From assembly GCF_014851395.1 (NCBI RefSeq), contig NW_024040152.1:22182644-22246643 (forward strand): a stretch of 64,000 nucleotides of DNA, written 5' to 3'. Of this stretch, positions 39,607 through 63,300 are shown piece after piece. Each line of letters opens with the position of its first letter. The first letter of the stretch is position 1. The position numbers were made by a program, and so were the translations under genes. A model generated the notes under the pieces. The model was not told where the DNA came from and made no database searches. It saw nothing but the letters and a program-made list of their open reading frames with translations. The DNA is from Micropterus salmoides. Lineage: Eukaryota > Chordata > Actinopteri > Centrarchiformes > Centrarchidae.

Positions 39607-39954
39607 CCTGGTATTTGTGACCTGTTTTTGAGCTGCTCTCACAATGTGCTGGCAGGTCAGTGCAGATAAAGGAAAGTGAGCCTCCTTTCTCTCCTCCCTC
39701 TGTTGTATTGTTGTTGGGGCAGGTAGAGGGAGGTGAATGTACTTAATCTTACAATATGTCAGAAAAGCCCCATGTACGTCCAGTGGCATAGGTTTAAATC
39801 CTGCATCGTATTGTACCATCGAAGTTTTACTCTGTCTTGTCCCAAAAAAATAAATAATAATGTTTTCCCATTTTAAATTGGCTGAATGCCCTTTCGCTTG
39901 TCTGAGAGAACATCGTGGACTGAGAGCCTTGTAAAGAACACGTAGAGGGGATTT

Positions 39955-52412
<12,458 letters not shown>

Positions 52413-53743
52413 CCTACGTAGTTTTGCTGTGGCAACGCCTTAATGTTCCCGGGTGTCTTTTTCCTTCTTTTTTAGCTGACTATTTTCTATTTTCTCTGAC
52501 TGAAATACATTGTTTGACCGACAGGCTCCGTGACAAGTCAAACCAGTTCGCAGTATGTTACAACAGACATAAAACAACTCCTAGCACGCCCAACTCTCCC
52601 TCCTCTCCCCTTCTCTCCTCCTCCTCTTCTTCTTTGACCTCAGTATCAGTCAAGTGATACAGAAAGAACACAAAGAGTTTTTCCGGTCATTGCTTCCAAA
52701 ATAAAAGCCAGTTAAAATAAGGTTTTTATAGCATACAAACAGAAAACACATAACAATAATTCCCGTAAACATAAACGTTGTTTTCCCCCACAATATACTC
52801 CCAGACCTGCCACTATAAAAAGCGTCGTTTGAATTACAATAACGTTCACACTGATTCACTTATTTAGCCTTTGTGCGCATATTCCTGCTTCTCAAAAGTG
52901 ATTTGTGCTTTTATTTTAACAACAAACTGTAATTTAGTGAGTATTATAGTTAAAGAGAAACTTTTGTGGGTAGAACAGTTAACTAGGACATTGCAAAGTG
53001 TGACATGAATATGTAGCCTAACGTGATATTTAAAAACAACAAACAAACAAACGAAAGCCCTTTCACCTTACTTCCGGTGTCATTCAGGGTCTCTTTCAAG
53101 CTTGGCACAAGTTGGGACCGTTGGGACCAGTCGCTATTTCCTACGTCCCTATTTAAAATCTGTGTTTTGTTTGGGACTCTTGCTGACAAAAAATATTTAG
53201 GCCTATTAAAGAGATGACACCTCCTGCTTTGTTAACGTTTAGGTATGAGGTAGCCCAGATCATGTGTTAAAACTGTGTGTGTGTTGCAGAAGGTATGAAG
53301 AAAGGTCATCTGTGAAAGGACTGAATGTTTTTTCCCGATAGACCGTGGCTGGCGGAGCTAAGAGTCATAAGGAGAATAAATATCTATTCGTTATTGTGGA
53401 GTGTTGCTGTGATTCATAATTAATGCCCAAGTGTCAAGTCTTATCAGTGGCTCCCTGAAAATACACTGAGCACTTTTTGTGCAGTGTCCAAGGGTGACAT
53501 GTAAAATGGGGCATCAGCTATGAATGTTAGTTTTTCTGATAATAAACAATTAATGTGGCATTTAAGAGATTCTTAAACCTCCTCAGTGGTAGTCTTTTCA
53601 ACCTGTATATCATAATACCATCACAATTCACAATCTATTTACAGGGAGCACATACATTCTGACCTATTAATCATGTGGGTTACTACGATAGCGGTATGCA
53701 ACGTGTTATATGGCCTGAAAACAGTTCAGACCTATAATGTAAG

Positions 53744-54244
53744 CACTCGTGGACAAAGTATTAAAATCCTTTACTCAACAGTAGAAATACTACAATGTAA
53801 AATATACTCCATTACAAATAAAATCAACAATTTAAATGCTTACCTAATTTGGTATTATCAGCTAAATATAGTACAAGTACTTATTATGCAGAATGGCCCC
53901 TTCCAGATCATTATATTATTATATGATTATTATATGCATTAACGTTTAAACAGCATTTTAATGTTGTGGTTTGTCAAAATGGGGATTATTATATAGTTAT
54001 TATAACTATTCTATATACTATTGTGTAGTTAATCTATAAAAAGTACATGATATTTTTACATATTCGGTCTGTACAATCTTAACTATAGATGTCAAATAAA
54101 TGTAATGGAGTAAAAAGTAGAATATTTCCCTCCGTAATGCAGTGGGGTATATCATAAAATAGAGTTCAAGTAAAGTACAAATACATCAGAATTGTAAGTA
54201 AGTACAGTACTTGAATAAATGCACATAGTTACAGTCCACCACTG
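53744..54244. mobile_element. hAT-like MITE between MBOAT1 and E2F3
   Basis: The 501-bp element starts CACTCGTGGACAAAGTATTA and ends CATAGTTACAGTCCACCACTG (last base 54244). The end 11 bp are inverted with two mismatches (CAGTGGTGGAC). The flanks are AATGTAAG (53736-53743) and AATGTAAA (54245-54252), a 7/8 duplication. GTAAGTACAGTACTTGAATA near the right end is typical of a common fish family. Confidence 0.85.
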
Positions 54245-55218
54245 AATGTAAACCTTTATTGGCAAAGATACACTAATATTTGGACAAGACAGTACATACT
54301 GTATACCTTTGGTAGGTTTTAGAAATGAATATGTCAGTTTTATGCTAACTTGGGAAAGCTTCCAAATATGTAGTGATATGCAAAATCAGTGACACATCTA
54401 AACATTTTAATGATGCTCTGTATTGAATGGCCGTCTGTGAGTCTGCTCTAAAGTTCTGTGCAGGCTTGTAAAACATATATTTAATTAGACCCATCAGGGC
54501 TAAACTGTTCGTTCGCCAAGTCCATTTCTACTTGTTGTTAACATTATGCTGAGGCACACAGCTAAAGCTGGCTTCATGTCCAACAATGTACTTGACACAT
54601 ATTAAAGATCAGAAGCACTGAACAGAAACAAAGAAGCACAAAACAAATAAATTTGCAAATGTTTAAAAAAAACGTACTCCACATGAAATAAGTAAGGAAT
54701 TACATAGGGGTTCCTGAAGGAGCTGTGCAGAAAACATAAAGCACGAAAACAAGCAACATACCTTGATGCCTAACAATATTCAAGTTCAAATTATACCATC
54801 ATTTATGAGGTAAATAAAGGAGGGTGCATTTTGTATTTTACTAGATTTGTTAAGTTGTATTTATTGTTATCACCACTTTTCACTCCGCAACCTTTTATCT
54901 TAAGGATGATCTTGTCATTCTGATGCATAAGGTCTCGCAACAACATCTGATCTCTACTACTGTTGTAAACTTTAGAACAGACCAAAATTTTGTGACACGA
55001 ATATACTGTCTCACTACACGCATAATAAAAATATCAATTCAGATAATGCCAAAAGATTAGTATATTGTGAATAACTGGCCACATTTATGAAGTACATAAT
55101 CGTGCTTTTTGTTCTGTTACAGGATGCCTAATTTACCATTTCACCCTGCCTCTTCAGCACACAGTTGGTCACTTGCGCCACTTAGCGACCTGTCAGGGAA
55201 CACGCGAGGCATGACAAG

Positions 55219-55386
55219 TGACGTCCCCTGTTTACATCTGCCAATGAACACGTGGCGCACCAAATCCTGAGCTGTTATTGGTCAAAATGGCAGTAATATG
55301 GGTGGGGACTCTTATGTGAAACACCAATCGCGTATGGCATGTAAATTCTGTTTGAAACTTTCCCGGGAAATCTGAGTTTCGCGGGA
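55219..55386 (+). promoter_or_regulatory. e2f3: E2F3 proximal promoter with E2F, E-box, CCAAT and CRE-like motifs
   Basis: Motifs in order: a CRE-like TGACGTC at 55219-55225; CCAAT at 55241-55245; the E-box CACGTG at 55249-55254; reversed CCAAT (ATTGG) at 55277-55281; CCAAT at 55324-55328; the palindrome TTTCCCGGGAAA at 55359-55370; and TTTCGCGGGA at 55377-55386. The last two fit E2F sites. In mammals the E2F3a promoter is growth-regulated by Myc and E2F, so E-box plus E2F sites suggest the same control. Function is inferred. Confidence 0.65.
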
Positions 55387-55656
55387 GGGCTCTTGAGCGC
55401 GTAAACCGTATCCCTTCATTCATCAGGCCGTTTCCTGAAGCCATTTCTAGACGGGGGAAACGAGAGTTGAGCTACTTTTTAATCCGTTGCATCTGCCTAA
55501 ATGCACTTTCTTAATGAAAAATACTTTAAAAAAGTCGATGAATCAGACTCTCGTCTTTACTTCGGTCTGATTATTTTTGTAACTATTGCGGCGGATTAGC
55601 AGCCATACAGGCTTGAAAGTACAGAGACTAGAAAGGGGTTACCCCGAATACGCAAG

Positions 55657-55938
55657 ATGAGAAGAGGGATCTCCTCGGCTCCGGACAAAGTGATTTTAGC
55701 GGGGGTTGGGGGCTCTCCTTTGGACAATAATATCATTTTAACAACTCTCTCGGATCGTTTAAACCCCGGTCAAGCCAACGCTACCTTTATCCAAATAATA
55801 ACCACCCCACCGCCTTGCAACGTTACACAGACATCAAATGTGTGTTTATCCGAACCTCAGATAAACAACATTTACACAACTCCACAACAAGCTGCAGCAA
55901 ACGGAGCAGGACAACGACCCGCTCTGGGGAGACCGCCG
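55657..55938 (+). CDS. e2f3: E2F3 exon 1
   Basis: Encodes 94 residues from MRRGISSAPDKVILAGVGG to GQRPALGRPP, ending in phase 0 before GTAATC. FIQIITTPPP and PALGRPP line up with human E2F3a. A short exon giving an E2F3b-type start was looked for in the next intron but not recognised. Confidence 0.92.
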
Positions 55939-58900
55939 GTAATCATCTATACAGCTCGTTTGAACGTTATTAGGCTTGCTACAAACGCGACAAAATGTTA
56001 GCTTGCTAAGGCTAGCCGAGCTTGTTGTTCGGGCAGCTAATGTTAGCTGCTTAGCCAGGGCATTTCCACGACTTAACCTAGCGAGGTGGCTAACTACTAC
56101 CGCTAGCTAAGTTATCCAAGTAGGTAGGTTAAGTGATTTGTTGACTGTAGGGAAGCAGGCGGCGAGTTTAAGTTAGTTTTGCATGAACAGAAACGTAGAC
56201 CTGTCATCTTAATAGCATGCTATGCTAAATTCATGGTGCTTTTGAGTCTGCTTCACTCTAGCAGCCAGATGGAAATATTGGTAAGACATGAGTAACGTTA
56301 GCGGTGGCCTAGTGGCTACTGTTGTCTTAATTTTGGGGGTTGGGGGGGATTGTTGGGCTGCTTGGCTCTTAGTTAGCACATTTTTGGCTTTGTAACAAGA
56401 CACGAGTGGCTGAACTTGCAAAGACGTGGGCTTTGTGCGTAGCTAAAACTCAACTTCAGTTGTGAAACTACTAACGTTAGATATTTCTCCCAGTCGTCTC
56501 TGAACATGCAAGCCAACTTGGATGAAGCTTGAAAATGTGTTAGCTTTCAAGGCTAGCAGCAGTATTGATTTATAAGAGGACAACATTACACGTTGTCGGC
56601 CTTGACCTTAATTTTGCACGAATGTTGTCCCTTTCTTTGTAAATAAAGTGTAACGTTATGGTGCTTTTCATGCCAAGTAAAGTGAAACTCGAGTTTGTTG
56701 CTTTAGTGCTGACTGCACGTTTCCTGTATTCTCACCCTGCACAAACCACATAATAGTTTCAGCAGCAATCAGGGTGTTGGTTTGTTCCTGGCTATTCATC
56801 TTTCATTAACCAAACCAGCCTCTGTATCATAGGCTTTAGCCATGACCAGGCAGAGGGTGGGGGGAGCTGCTTGCTGATATAAAATGGCTGACAGTTTGAC
56901 TGGTAACAGAGGACATAGTATTCTTTCTCATACTTGGGCTAGCTTAAGTAACATGAAGTATTAAAGATCAGGTTTACTGTACTAAAATATTCTGTCCTGA
57001 GGGTTTCTTATCACATACAAGGGGTTTGGAGGAAAACGCAATCGTAGACCAGCACCCTAGTACTGGTGTGTTGCTCAAAGACACTAAAACAGAGTGGGTT
57101 CTTGTCAACGCACCAGTCTTAAAGGTTCACTGAATGAAGAGGCTACTCACTAAGCCATTGTGCTGTGTAATTGATGACCAGAATGGCAATTTAAGCTTGT
57201 GATAGACAAAGTGTAACCTTTCTCAAAGTTAGGCAATTCAACACCTGCAGTATCAGTGCCCGAAATGGTCTTAAAAATGGTGTCCATCACTACAGTGGTG
57301 ATGAGGCAGACATTTAAAATGTATACTATTGCTTAAACCATAGGTAATGAACATGTCTCACCTTTCTCAAGCTACCTCAGAAGAAATTATGACAGATTAG
57401 AGATTGACAACCTATAACACTTGAGTAGAGATGAATGTGGATAAAATGTTGGGTTAAATCCAAACAGACAATAAGCTCCCAAACATCAGTTCAGAATGGG
57501 CATTATTAGGAGTTTGATAAATATAGATAAAATGATTTTTGGACAGTAGGTTGGGATCTGCTATTGGCAATATTTAAAGTGTGGTTATCGGGTGTCTCTG
57601 CATACTTAACAGTGGTTTCCTTTGGTGATACTGTGCAACAATGTGATCAAACCTAAAGGTGTGACTCATTCTTAAGCTATGTGGGTTTGTCTTGGCATAT
57701 GAGTTCAGAAAAGGAATGACAACCAGTGGATTTGTGCCACATCGTTAGGCTGGCAGTTTCTTATGGTACATTGGAATTTTTACAAAGAGCTTGAACTATT
57801 TTATGGTTTGTGTCTTAAGAAATTTCTACTACGAAGTATGCGCTCTTTAAAAACTACAATGTAAAAGACTGCTGAAGAATGTCTTAGATTCTGTGATCAA
57901 AAGGAACATAACACTGGAGTTTGCATAGCAAGTGCACGGTCTTCAATCAATTTATAAACCTTTTCGTTACTTAAAAACCTTTTTATTGTATGTTTTAACT
58001 TTTTGTCATTGTATGCATACTTGTCATGACAGACACTGGAGAGACATAAGATCAAAGTACTGATGCATTCAGGGTCACAAGCCGTTTTATGTCACGTGGC
58101 TTCAAAGATAAGATGCCTGCCAAGTTACCAAAATGCCAATACCTCCTGTTAACGGTAGCTTTTTGTCCACCTAGGCAAAAAGACGGTTGGCGCTTGATGA
58201 TTCCGACCACCAGTACCAGTCTGAACCTGCCAGGACTCCAAGAGGCAGGGGAGGGACCGCGGCAGCCAATGGGGCAAGGCTAAAGACACCCAGAAGTAAG
58301 ATGCAGAAGGCTACTGAAGCCGCCTTACATCCCGTTTGTACATGTAACCTAGAATTTTACAGCACAGTGATTCAGGGTCACCCTGTGTGAGATTCGGTCC
58401 ACGGCAAGTTACACACACACACACACACACACAGGAACAGCCTCAATGAAGCTGTGTTCATACAGTTATCGGGGGGAAAAAATTGAAAAATGATTCTCAC
58501 TGAGCTGAACACATTGGACGGTGTGATGCTCTAGACATCTGTATTAAGAGTCAAAGAACGGCTCTCTTTTCACTCTTAAGTGGAACAGTTTAATGCCCTT
58601 GAGCCGGGTAATTTTACAGTTTGTGTGAAAATGATAGGCTTTCAACATTCATTCAATAATGAATAATCTCAAAAGTACTTTTCCCTTTTCATTAAACCAA
58701 GCATCCAAATTCATCTGCAAACCTTAATAGAGGCTCAACACATTCTGGTTTATATTTTCTTGGTATAGTAGTAGTCTTAAAATGAATTTTGTCATGTGTA
58801 TTTGCCTAAGTTAGAAGTAAAAAATAAAGCACCTGTTGTGTCATGTCATACCGTAAAATACAATATTTTACATTTTAATCCCTTAAATTTGACGGAACAA

Positions 58901-61900
58901 AACTGAAAGGCAGAACGCGCACATATCTAACACTGTGCTTTACGTAAAACGTTTCCAGCTGGTGATTATCAAAGTTCAAGGTAACCTCACCTCGTTGCTT
59001 GACCTGTAGCGTAGCTTGTGATCCCCTCTTCATATAAATCACACATTCCCAGCTGATTATTGACTGAGTCGTTTGGTTCTAACATTCCCTGATTTAAAAA
59101 TAAAAACCCCACCAGTTTTATGTGTGCATTGTGATCCTGTGCTATTAAACCTATATATGATGTCCTGACAAAAACGCTACACTGGTTTCCCAAAATGACC
59201 ACAATGTCATTGAATCTACATCTTTATGACACCAAATATAGTAAGCTTCATTCATGCAGGATTTATTGCAGGGTGGTTGTGTTGAATTTGATTAAATTAT
59301 AAATTACACCTATTATTAACTTCTACTGAAACCTGCTGCAGTTACACAGGTGGCATCCTGCTACCAGGTAAATGGTTATTAGGAAGTTTTGTTTTTACTT
59401 ACCTTTTAAAAATTCTTCCACCATAGCGCCCAAGTCTCCACCGGAGAAGACTCGGTACGACACCTCCCTCGGGCTGTTAACGAAGAAGTTTGTGGACCTT
59501 CTTGCTCAGTCTTCAGACGGCGTTTTGGACCTCAACCTCGCCGCAGAAACATTACAGGTAATTTCAGATCCAAGCTGAAAAGGCTCATGGGAAATGAAAA
59601 GAAATGGGGAGTTGGTGATAGAATGTTCATGTAATGAAACCCTAACCAAATAGTACATTTTTTTCATTGAGTCCTGTGATGAATCAGAAATACTTTATTG
59701 ATCCCCGAGGGGAAATTCTTTAGAAATTGGTGAACAGTACTAAGCCGGGGCACCAAGAAATAAAATGGAGGGAAAATAACATTTCTAGGGGACATCTTAA
59801 TCAAATATAGCTGTTCAAAGAATTGAAAACATTTTGGGTACTGGTGTTACGGTTGGTAATTTACACAGTTAACTGACGGGACCTGTATCCTCTACATTCA
59901 GGTACAGAAAAGGCGGCTGTATGATATCACCAATGTACTAGAAGGCATTCACCTCATCAAGAAGAAATCAAAGAACAACATTCAGTGGATGTAAGTGCTC
60001 ATTCTGTGTCGCTCTGTCACTCAAATACTTGCATTTTGTTTTCTTGTGCGTGTATTTCATCTTACCTGCGGACCCAAGCGCCCACTAAAATAGATATACT
60101 GTGCGCATTTCATCCCATCATGCAACAATGTGAGAACATTGTGACTTATTCCAGTTCTCTTGGTTCGTCCAACTTTCTGCCGCCTCTCTTTTCTCCCTTC
60201 ATGTGTTTCATACTGGATCTCCTTCCTTTTCTTTCATTAGCTCTCAGTCCTTATAATAATCATTTGTTCCCTGCTCAGTTTTTCTCCTCCTCTCTTGCCA
60301 GCAACATTTGTGCTTTTATTTCAACAAGCTGAATCCCCACACACAGTTGAAAAAGAATCCTGGTTTGTCTAAATGGATGTACAAATAATAAAACATTTGA
60401 TAAGTGTGTCACAAAAACATTAACTCAGGCGAATTGTGTTTGTGAGAAGTTATGAATTATATAGCAGGTTATTTATTTTTTTTAACAATATCAGGAAATC
60501 TTTGTGGGTTTATCTTGGGTTGGTGAACTGCCATGTTATGAATGGTAACTGATTTAAAGTGTTGCTTGGTCTGTAGAGCACAGGAAGGCATGTGGCTGCA
60601 TGCGAGCTGTTGCCGCATCAAAGCATGGGGGGATACCTGAAGGGTGCTACACTATACTCTGCCAGTTTAATTATACCCTAATTTGCTCAGCAATCACTAA
60701 GAGCACATTCAGTTTAGGAATAGCACCTTAAGCACCTGTGCTTACCACTTTAGGCCTATGAATGCATTTAGGGACAAAACATTTCCACTACTCTGACCTT
60801 CATAATTGGGATTTGTAGTGTGCTTGTGCCTTACAGGGGATATTTGTAGATTAGTGAACGACCTAGGGATATTTTTGCCTGTTGAGAATATAGTTTTCTA
60901 GAACAATCCCATAGTGTTTTTTAAACCATACTATCCTCTACAATATCTGCTCACAGGGTAGATATCACTTAATCTGTGGTACACCAACTCTATTACAAAC
61001 TGTGATTAGACAATCTTTTTCCACCGTTGTACCGAATATTTGAAAGCACGAATAAGAGACAGCCTGAGCAAGCGCTAAATCTGTTTTAATTCACTGTCCT
61101 TGCTCCTTTCTCACTCACAGGGGCTGTAGTCTGTTGGAGGTAGAGGGGGCACTGAGCCAGAGACAGAGACTGACAGCGGAGGTTTCTGCGCTGGGAGAAG
61201 AAGAACAGAGGCTTGAACAACTCATCCAGAGATGCAGCCTGGATATGAGACACATGAGCGACTTGCCAGGCAACCAGAAATATCCTTTTGTTGTTAGTTG
61301 ATGTGTAATGCAAAAGGCAAAATGATTCTTAGGGACGTAGTTAAGTGTTGACATTTCTTGGAACTATGTTCCGTAGGTAAACATCATCAAATTGATGGTG
61401 GTAAGAAATTGTTAGTGCACGTGATCAGTGACCTACTAAATTTAAGATGGCAAAATCTGTTTTAAAAACAGATCCTAAGCAGATGTGCAAAGCTTCATCT
61501 TCCAGCTCTGTCGTCGTGACTGTTAGACGGATGGCACATAAAGCAGAACTTTGTTTTACATTACGGTACAAGTGTTAAGTAATTCATCTCTCCGCAGCAT
61601 GTGCATGCATGCAGTCAATCTAGTTTTGATGTTTGTTTAATTTTAGCATGTTTAGTATTAACATGTAGTGACATTGTAGTGTTATTTCTTTAACCCCTTG
61701 GTCTCCACATATGCCTATGTAACGTACCAAGACATCAAACAGCTGGGAACCCTCAGAGACCAGACTGTGATTGTCGTCAAAGCACCCACTGACACCAAAC
61801 TAGAAGTACCAGACCCTGATGAGGTATGTGTACAAGCACAGAAACACACAGGCTGTATCTGTCATTGTTGTCCTGATGAAACTTCTGCTTCTTGCTCACT

Positions 61901-63300
61901 TGTCATCTGACCACCTATGACTTGTATTTCTCTTGAAGAACTTCCCTTGAACAGTTGGGCATTTGGGGTAATCACTTCTGTTCTTAGCCAGAGTATATTT
62001 GTATGAATAATCGAGTGTTGCGAAAGGTCCATGACATGCTTGTCTGGAATAATTATGTCTGAAGGGAGTTTATAATAAAGCGAGACTTCTCCCTGCTTCC
62101 AGTCTTTATACTAAGCAGACTATCCTCTTGTCCCAGACCTTATTTTTGTTGGATGCACATATTTTTATTAAATTATTTGACTCAATGCAAGATGCTAAAC
62201 AATTGTATTTTCTCTAAATGCAGCATTTGAAAGACAAATGTTTTGCAAAACCTTTGCAGTGTGTAAACTTAAAAAAAAAAGGTGCCATCAAATAGTACGC
62301 TGCTAGTCTGTCCAGTGACCTGTTAAATAGGGGTGGGGGAAAAATTGAGTCGGAGATGCATTTTCAAATGTAAAATAGATTTTCATTTATAACACAGTGT
62401 TGACGTTATGTAAAAGGCAGAACTCTAAACTGCGGAAGTGTGGCAGCGCCTTGACAGTCTGTGGCGTGCACATAACGGAGGCACAAGATGGCAGAGGGAG
62501 AAATCGGCATCCTCTGCATTAGAAGCTAGCTTAGAGAAGCACTTTGGCTTCTATGAAATTGAAAGGAAAAGGGACCTGGGCAAGAGCCACACTATATGCA
62601 CGTTACATGAAAATATTTTGGAAACATGAAAAACCATATTGCATGTTTTCACGCATATGAGGAAGAAAAACACCTGGTTGTAATTACTGCCAACCAGAGG
62701 ACCATCGAGGAAGCAATGTCAAAGCTTCCACCCAACTCGGAAAGGGCAAAGTGAATTACAAAGTCTATTGCAACTTTTATTGCCATGGATTTTGCGTCCG
62801 TATTGCTGGCAAATGTAACCTTCCAGTTGACTTGCCACATCGCTTCCAAATATATTGGAAATAAATTCATTATATTTGTTTTACCAGGAATTTAGGGTGA
62901 CATCTCAGTCACTAAAGCAGGCTCAAGCTGTGTAGCAAAACTTAATGTATCAATTTGCACTAAGTTAGGTACACCATTACATGCACAGACTCCAGTACCT
63001 TTGGTGTATATAGATTGCTAGTACATTTACAAGTTGAGGGTATGTGGAAAGGTTTTTAATTCTCTTTCAGTAGAGTCCGTCTGTCTTTCTTAGCAAGCGC
63101 AGCCCCATTTCAAAATCGGTTTCTTTATTTGAACTCACAATTTTTGTCCCCTCTCCAGAGTTTGTCCATCCACCTGACCAGCACTAAAGGTCCTATAGAG
63201 GTCCTGCTGTGCCCAGATGAGGAAAATGACCCCAGGAGTCCTGTAAAAAATGGAAACATGGATATCAATGGGAACTCGCCATTCCTCAAAGTCCTTCAAG
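55657..63300 (+). CDS. e2f3: E2F3 transcription factor, long (E2F3a-type) form, C-terminus beyond window
   Basis: Coding exons are 55657-55938, 58175-58295, 59427-59557, 59902-59990, 61121-61279, 61709-61823 and 63159-63300, giving 346 residues before the window ends. E2F3 pairs with DP proteins and drives S-phase genes under RB control. The N-terminus MRRGI and FIQIITT resemble E2F3a. KRRL (residues 96-99) fits the cyclin A-binding/nuclear signal. The winged-helix DNA-binding domain runs from about KTRYDTSLGLLTKKF (142) to NNIQWM (208) and includes RRLYDITNVLEGI. A leucine-zipper-like segment follows (LLEVEGALSQRQRLTAEV), then the marked box (YAYVTYQDI, TVIVVKAP, GPIEVLLCP). The acidic and pocket-binding exons lie to the right. 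An in-frame TAG at 55597-55599 supports the start. Intron 5 is AT-AC. The MBOAT1 neighbour matches human 6p22.3. Confidence 0.95.
58175..58295 (+). CDS. e2f3: E2F3 exon 2, cyclin A-binding/NLS region
   Basis: Acceptor CACCTAG. It encodes AKRRLALDDSDHQYQSEPAR, then TPRGRGGTAAANGARLKTPR plus one base. AKRRL and HQY match E2F1-3. Donor GTAAGA. Confidence 0.93.
58411..58433. repeat. (AC)n microsatellite
   Basis: Run of about 23 bp in E2F3 intron 2. Confidence 0.93.
59427..59557 (+). CDS. e2f3: E2F3 exon 3, first half of DNA-binding domain
   Basis: Acceptor CACCATAG. It encodes PKSPPEKTRYDTSLGLLTKK, then FVDLLAQSSDGVLDLNLAAE and TLQ. This is the winged-helix fold of E2F1-3. Donor GTAATT. Confidence 0.97.
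59685..59745. repeat. Short interspersed-repeat fragment in E2F3 intron 3
   Basis: AATACTTTATTGATCCCCGA followed by GGGGAAATTC is a sequence I recall as repeated in many fish genomes, usually at retroelement 3' ends. Confidence 0.5.
59902..59990 (+). CDS. e2f3: E2F3 exon 4, DNA recognition helix
   Basis: Encodes VQKRRLYDITNVLEGIHLIK, then KKSKNNIQW plus two bases of Met. RRxYDITNVLEGI is the E2F DNA-contact signature. Donor GTAAGT. Confidence 0.98.
61121..61279 (+). CDS. e2f3: E2F3 exon 5, leucine-zipper region, U12-type donor
   Basis: Acceptor CACTCACAG. It encodes GCSLLEVEGALSQRQRLTAE, then VSALGEEEQRLEQLIQRCSL and DMRHMSDLPGNQ plus two bases. The exon ends in ...CAGAA and the intron opens with ATATCCTTTT, not GT. 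Confidence 0.93.
61280..61708 (+). other. e2f3: AT-AC (U12-type) intron 5 of E2F3
   Basis: The 5' end is ATATCCTTTT, the U12 AT-AC donor consensus. The 3' end is AC. A branch-like TTTCTTTAAC lies at 61685-61694, with its adenosines about 15 nt before the end, within the range typical of U12 introns. No GT or AG near either border would keep the frame. E2F genes are among the families known to carry U12 introns. Confidence 0.92.
61709..61823 (+). CDS. e2f3: E2F3 exon 6, marked-box start, after AC acceptor
   Basis: The intron ends in CTCCAC; the exon then completes a Lys codon and encodes YAYVTYQDIKQLGTLRDQTV, then IVVKAPTDTKLEVPDPDE. Human reads NQRLAYVTYQDI here, so the frame and length fit. 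Donor GTATGT. Confidence 0.95.
62329..62885 (+). pseudogene. Degraded hAT transposase (BED-finger) fragment in E2F3 intron 6
   Basis: AGGGGTGGGGGAAAAATTGA at the left resembles an hAT/Ac-group terminus. Downstream, the plus strand reads SALEASLEKHFGFYEIE, then a broken BED-finger-like stretch (SHTICTLHEN), and later ITKSIATFIAMDF near 62755-62800, as in hAT/ZBED proteins. Several frame breaks and stops separate the pieces, so it is not functional. Confidence 0.6.
63159..63300 (+). CDS. e2f3: E2F3 exon 7, marked box
   Basis: Acceptor CTCTCCAG. It encodes SLSIHLTSTKGPIEVLLCPD, then a stretch through NGNMDINGNS to PFLKVLQ, and ends on the first base of a codon before GTTTGT. No further exon was recognised before 64000. 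Confidence 0.9.

Larger units (their letters stand above)
33701..39954. other. Intergenic/3' UTR space between TMEM65 and MBOAT1
   Basis: No coding exon is recognised. The two genes converge here, so part must be MBOAT1 3' UTR; its end is not determined. The stretch holds CA/TG microsatellites (35479-35501, 36667-36702, 39405-39430, 39577-39606), two repeat-like blocks (34612-34735, 36262-36345) and AT-rich sequence. Minus-strand AATAAA motifs (TTTATT on +) cluster near 37770 and at 39038-39043. Confidence 0.5.
52413..55656. other. Divergent intergenic region between MBOAT1 and E2F3
   Basis: The two start codons are 3.2 kb apart and point away from each other. The left part must contain the MBOAT1 promoter and 5' UTR, the right part the E2F3 promoter. 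A 501-bp hAT-like MITE sits in the middle. No other gene is recognised. Confidence 0.75.

Noticed and set aside
58089..58283. Frame starting MSRGFKDKMPAK upstream of E2F3 exon 2, considered as an E2F3b start
   Set aside because: It runs into exon 2 in the wrong frame, and the possible donor is too close to the exon 2 acceptor.
61121..61313. E2F3 exon 5 as a last exon ending at the stop after KYPFVVS
   Set aside because: The family continues with YAYVTYQDI, which is present at 61709 and joins in frame through an AT-AC intron.
61086..61354. Minus-strand open frames opposite E2F3 exon 5
   Set aside because: Antisense shadow of a coding exon; no family resemblance.
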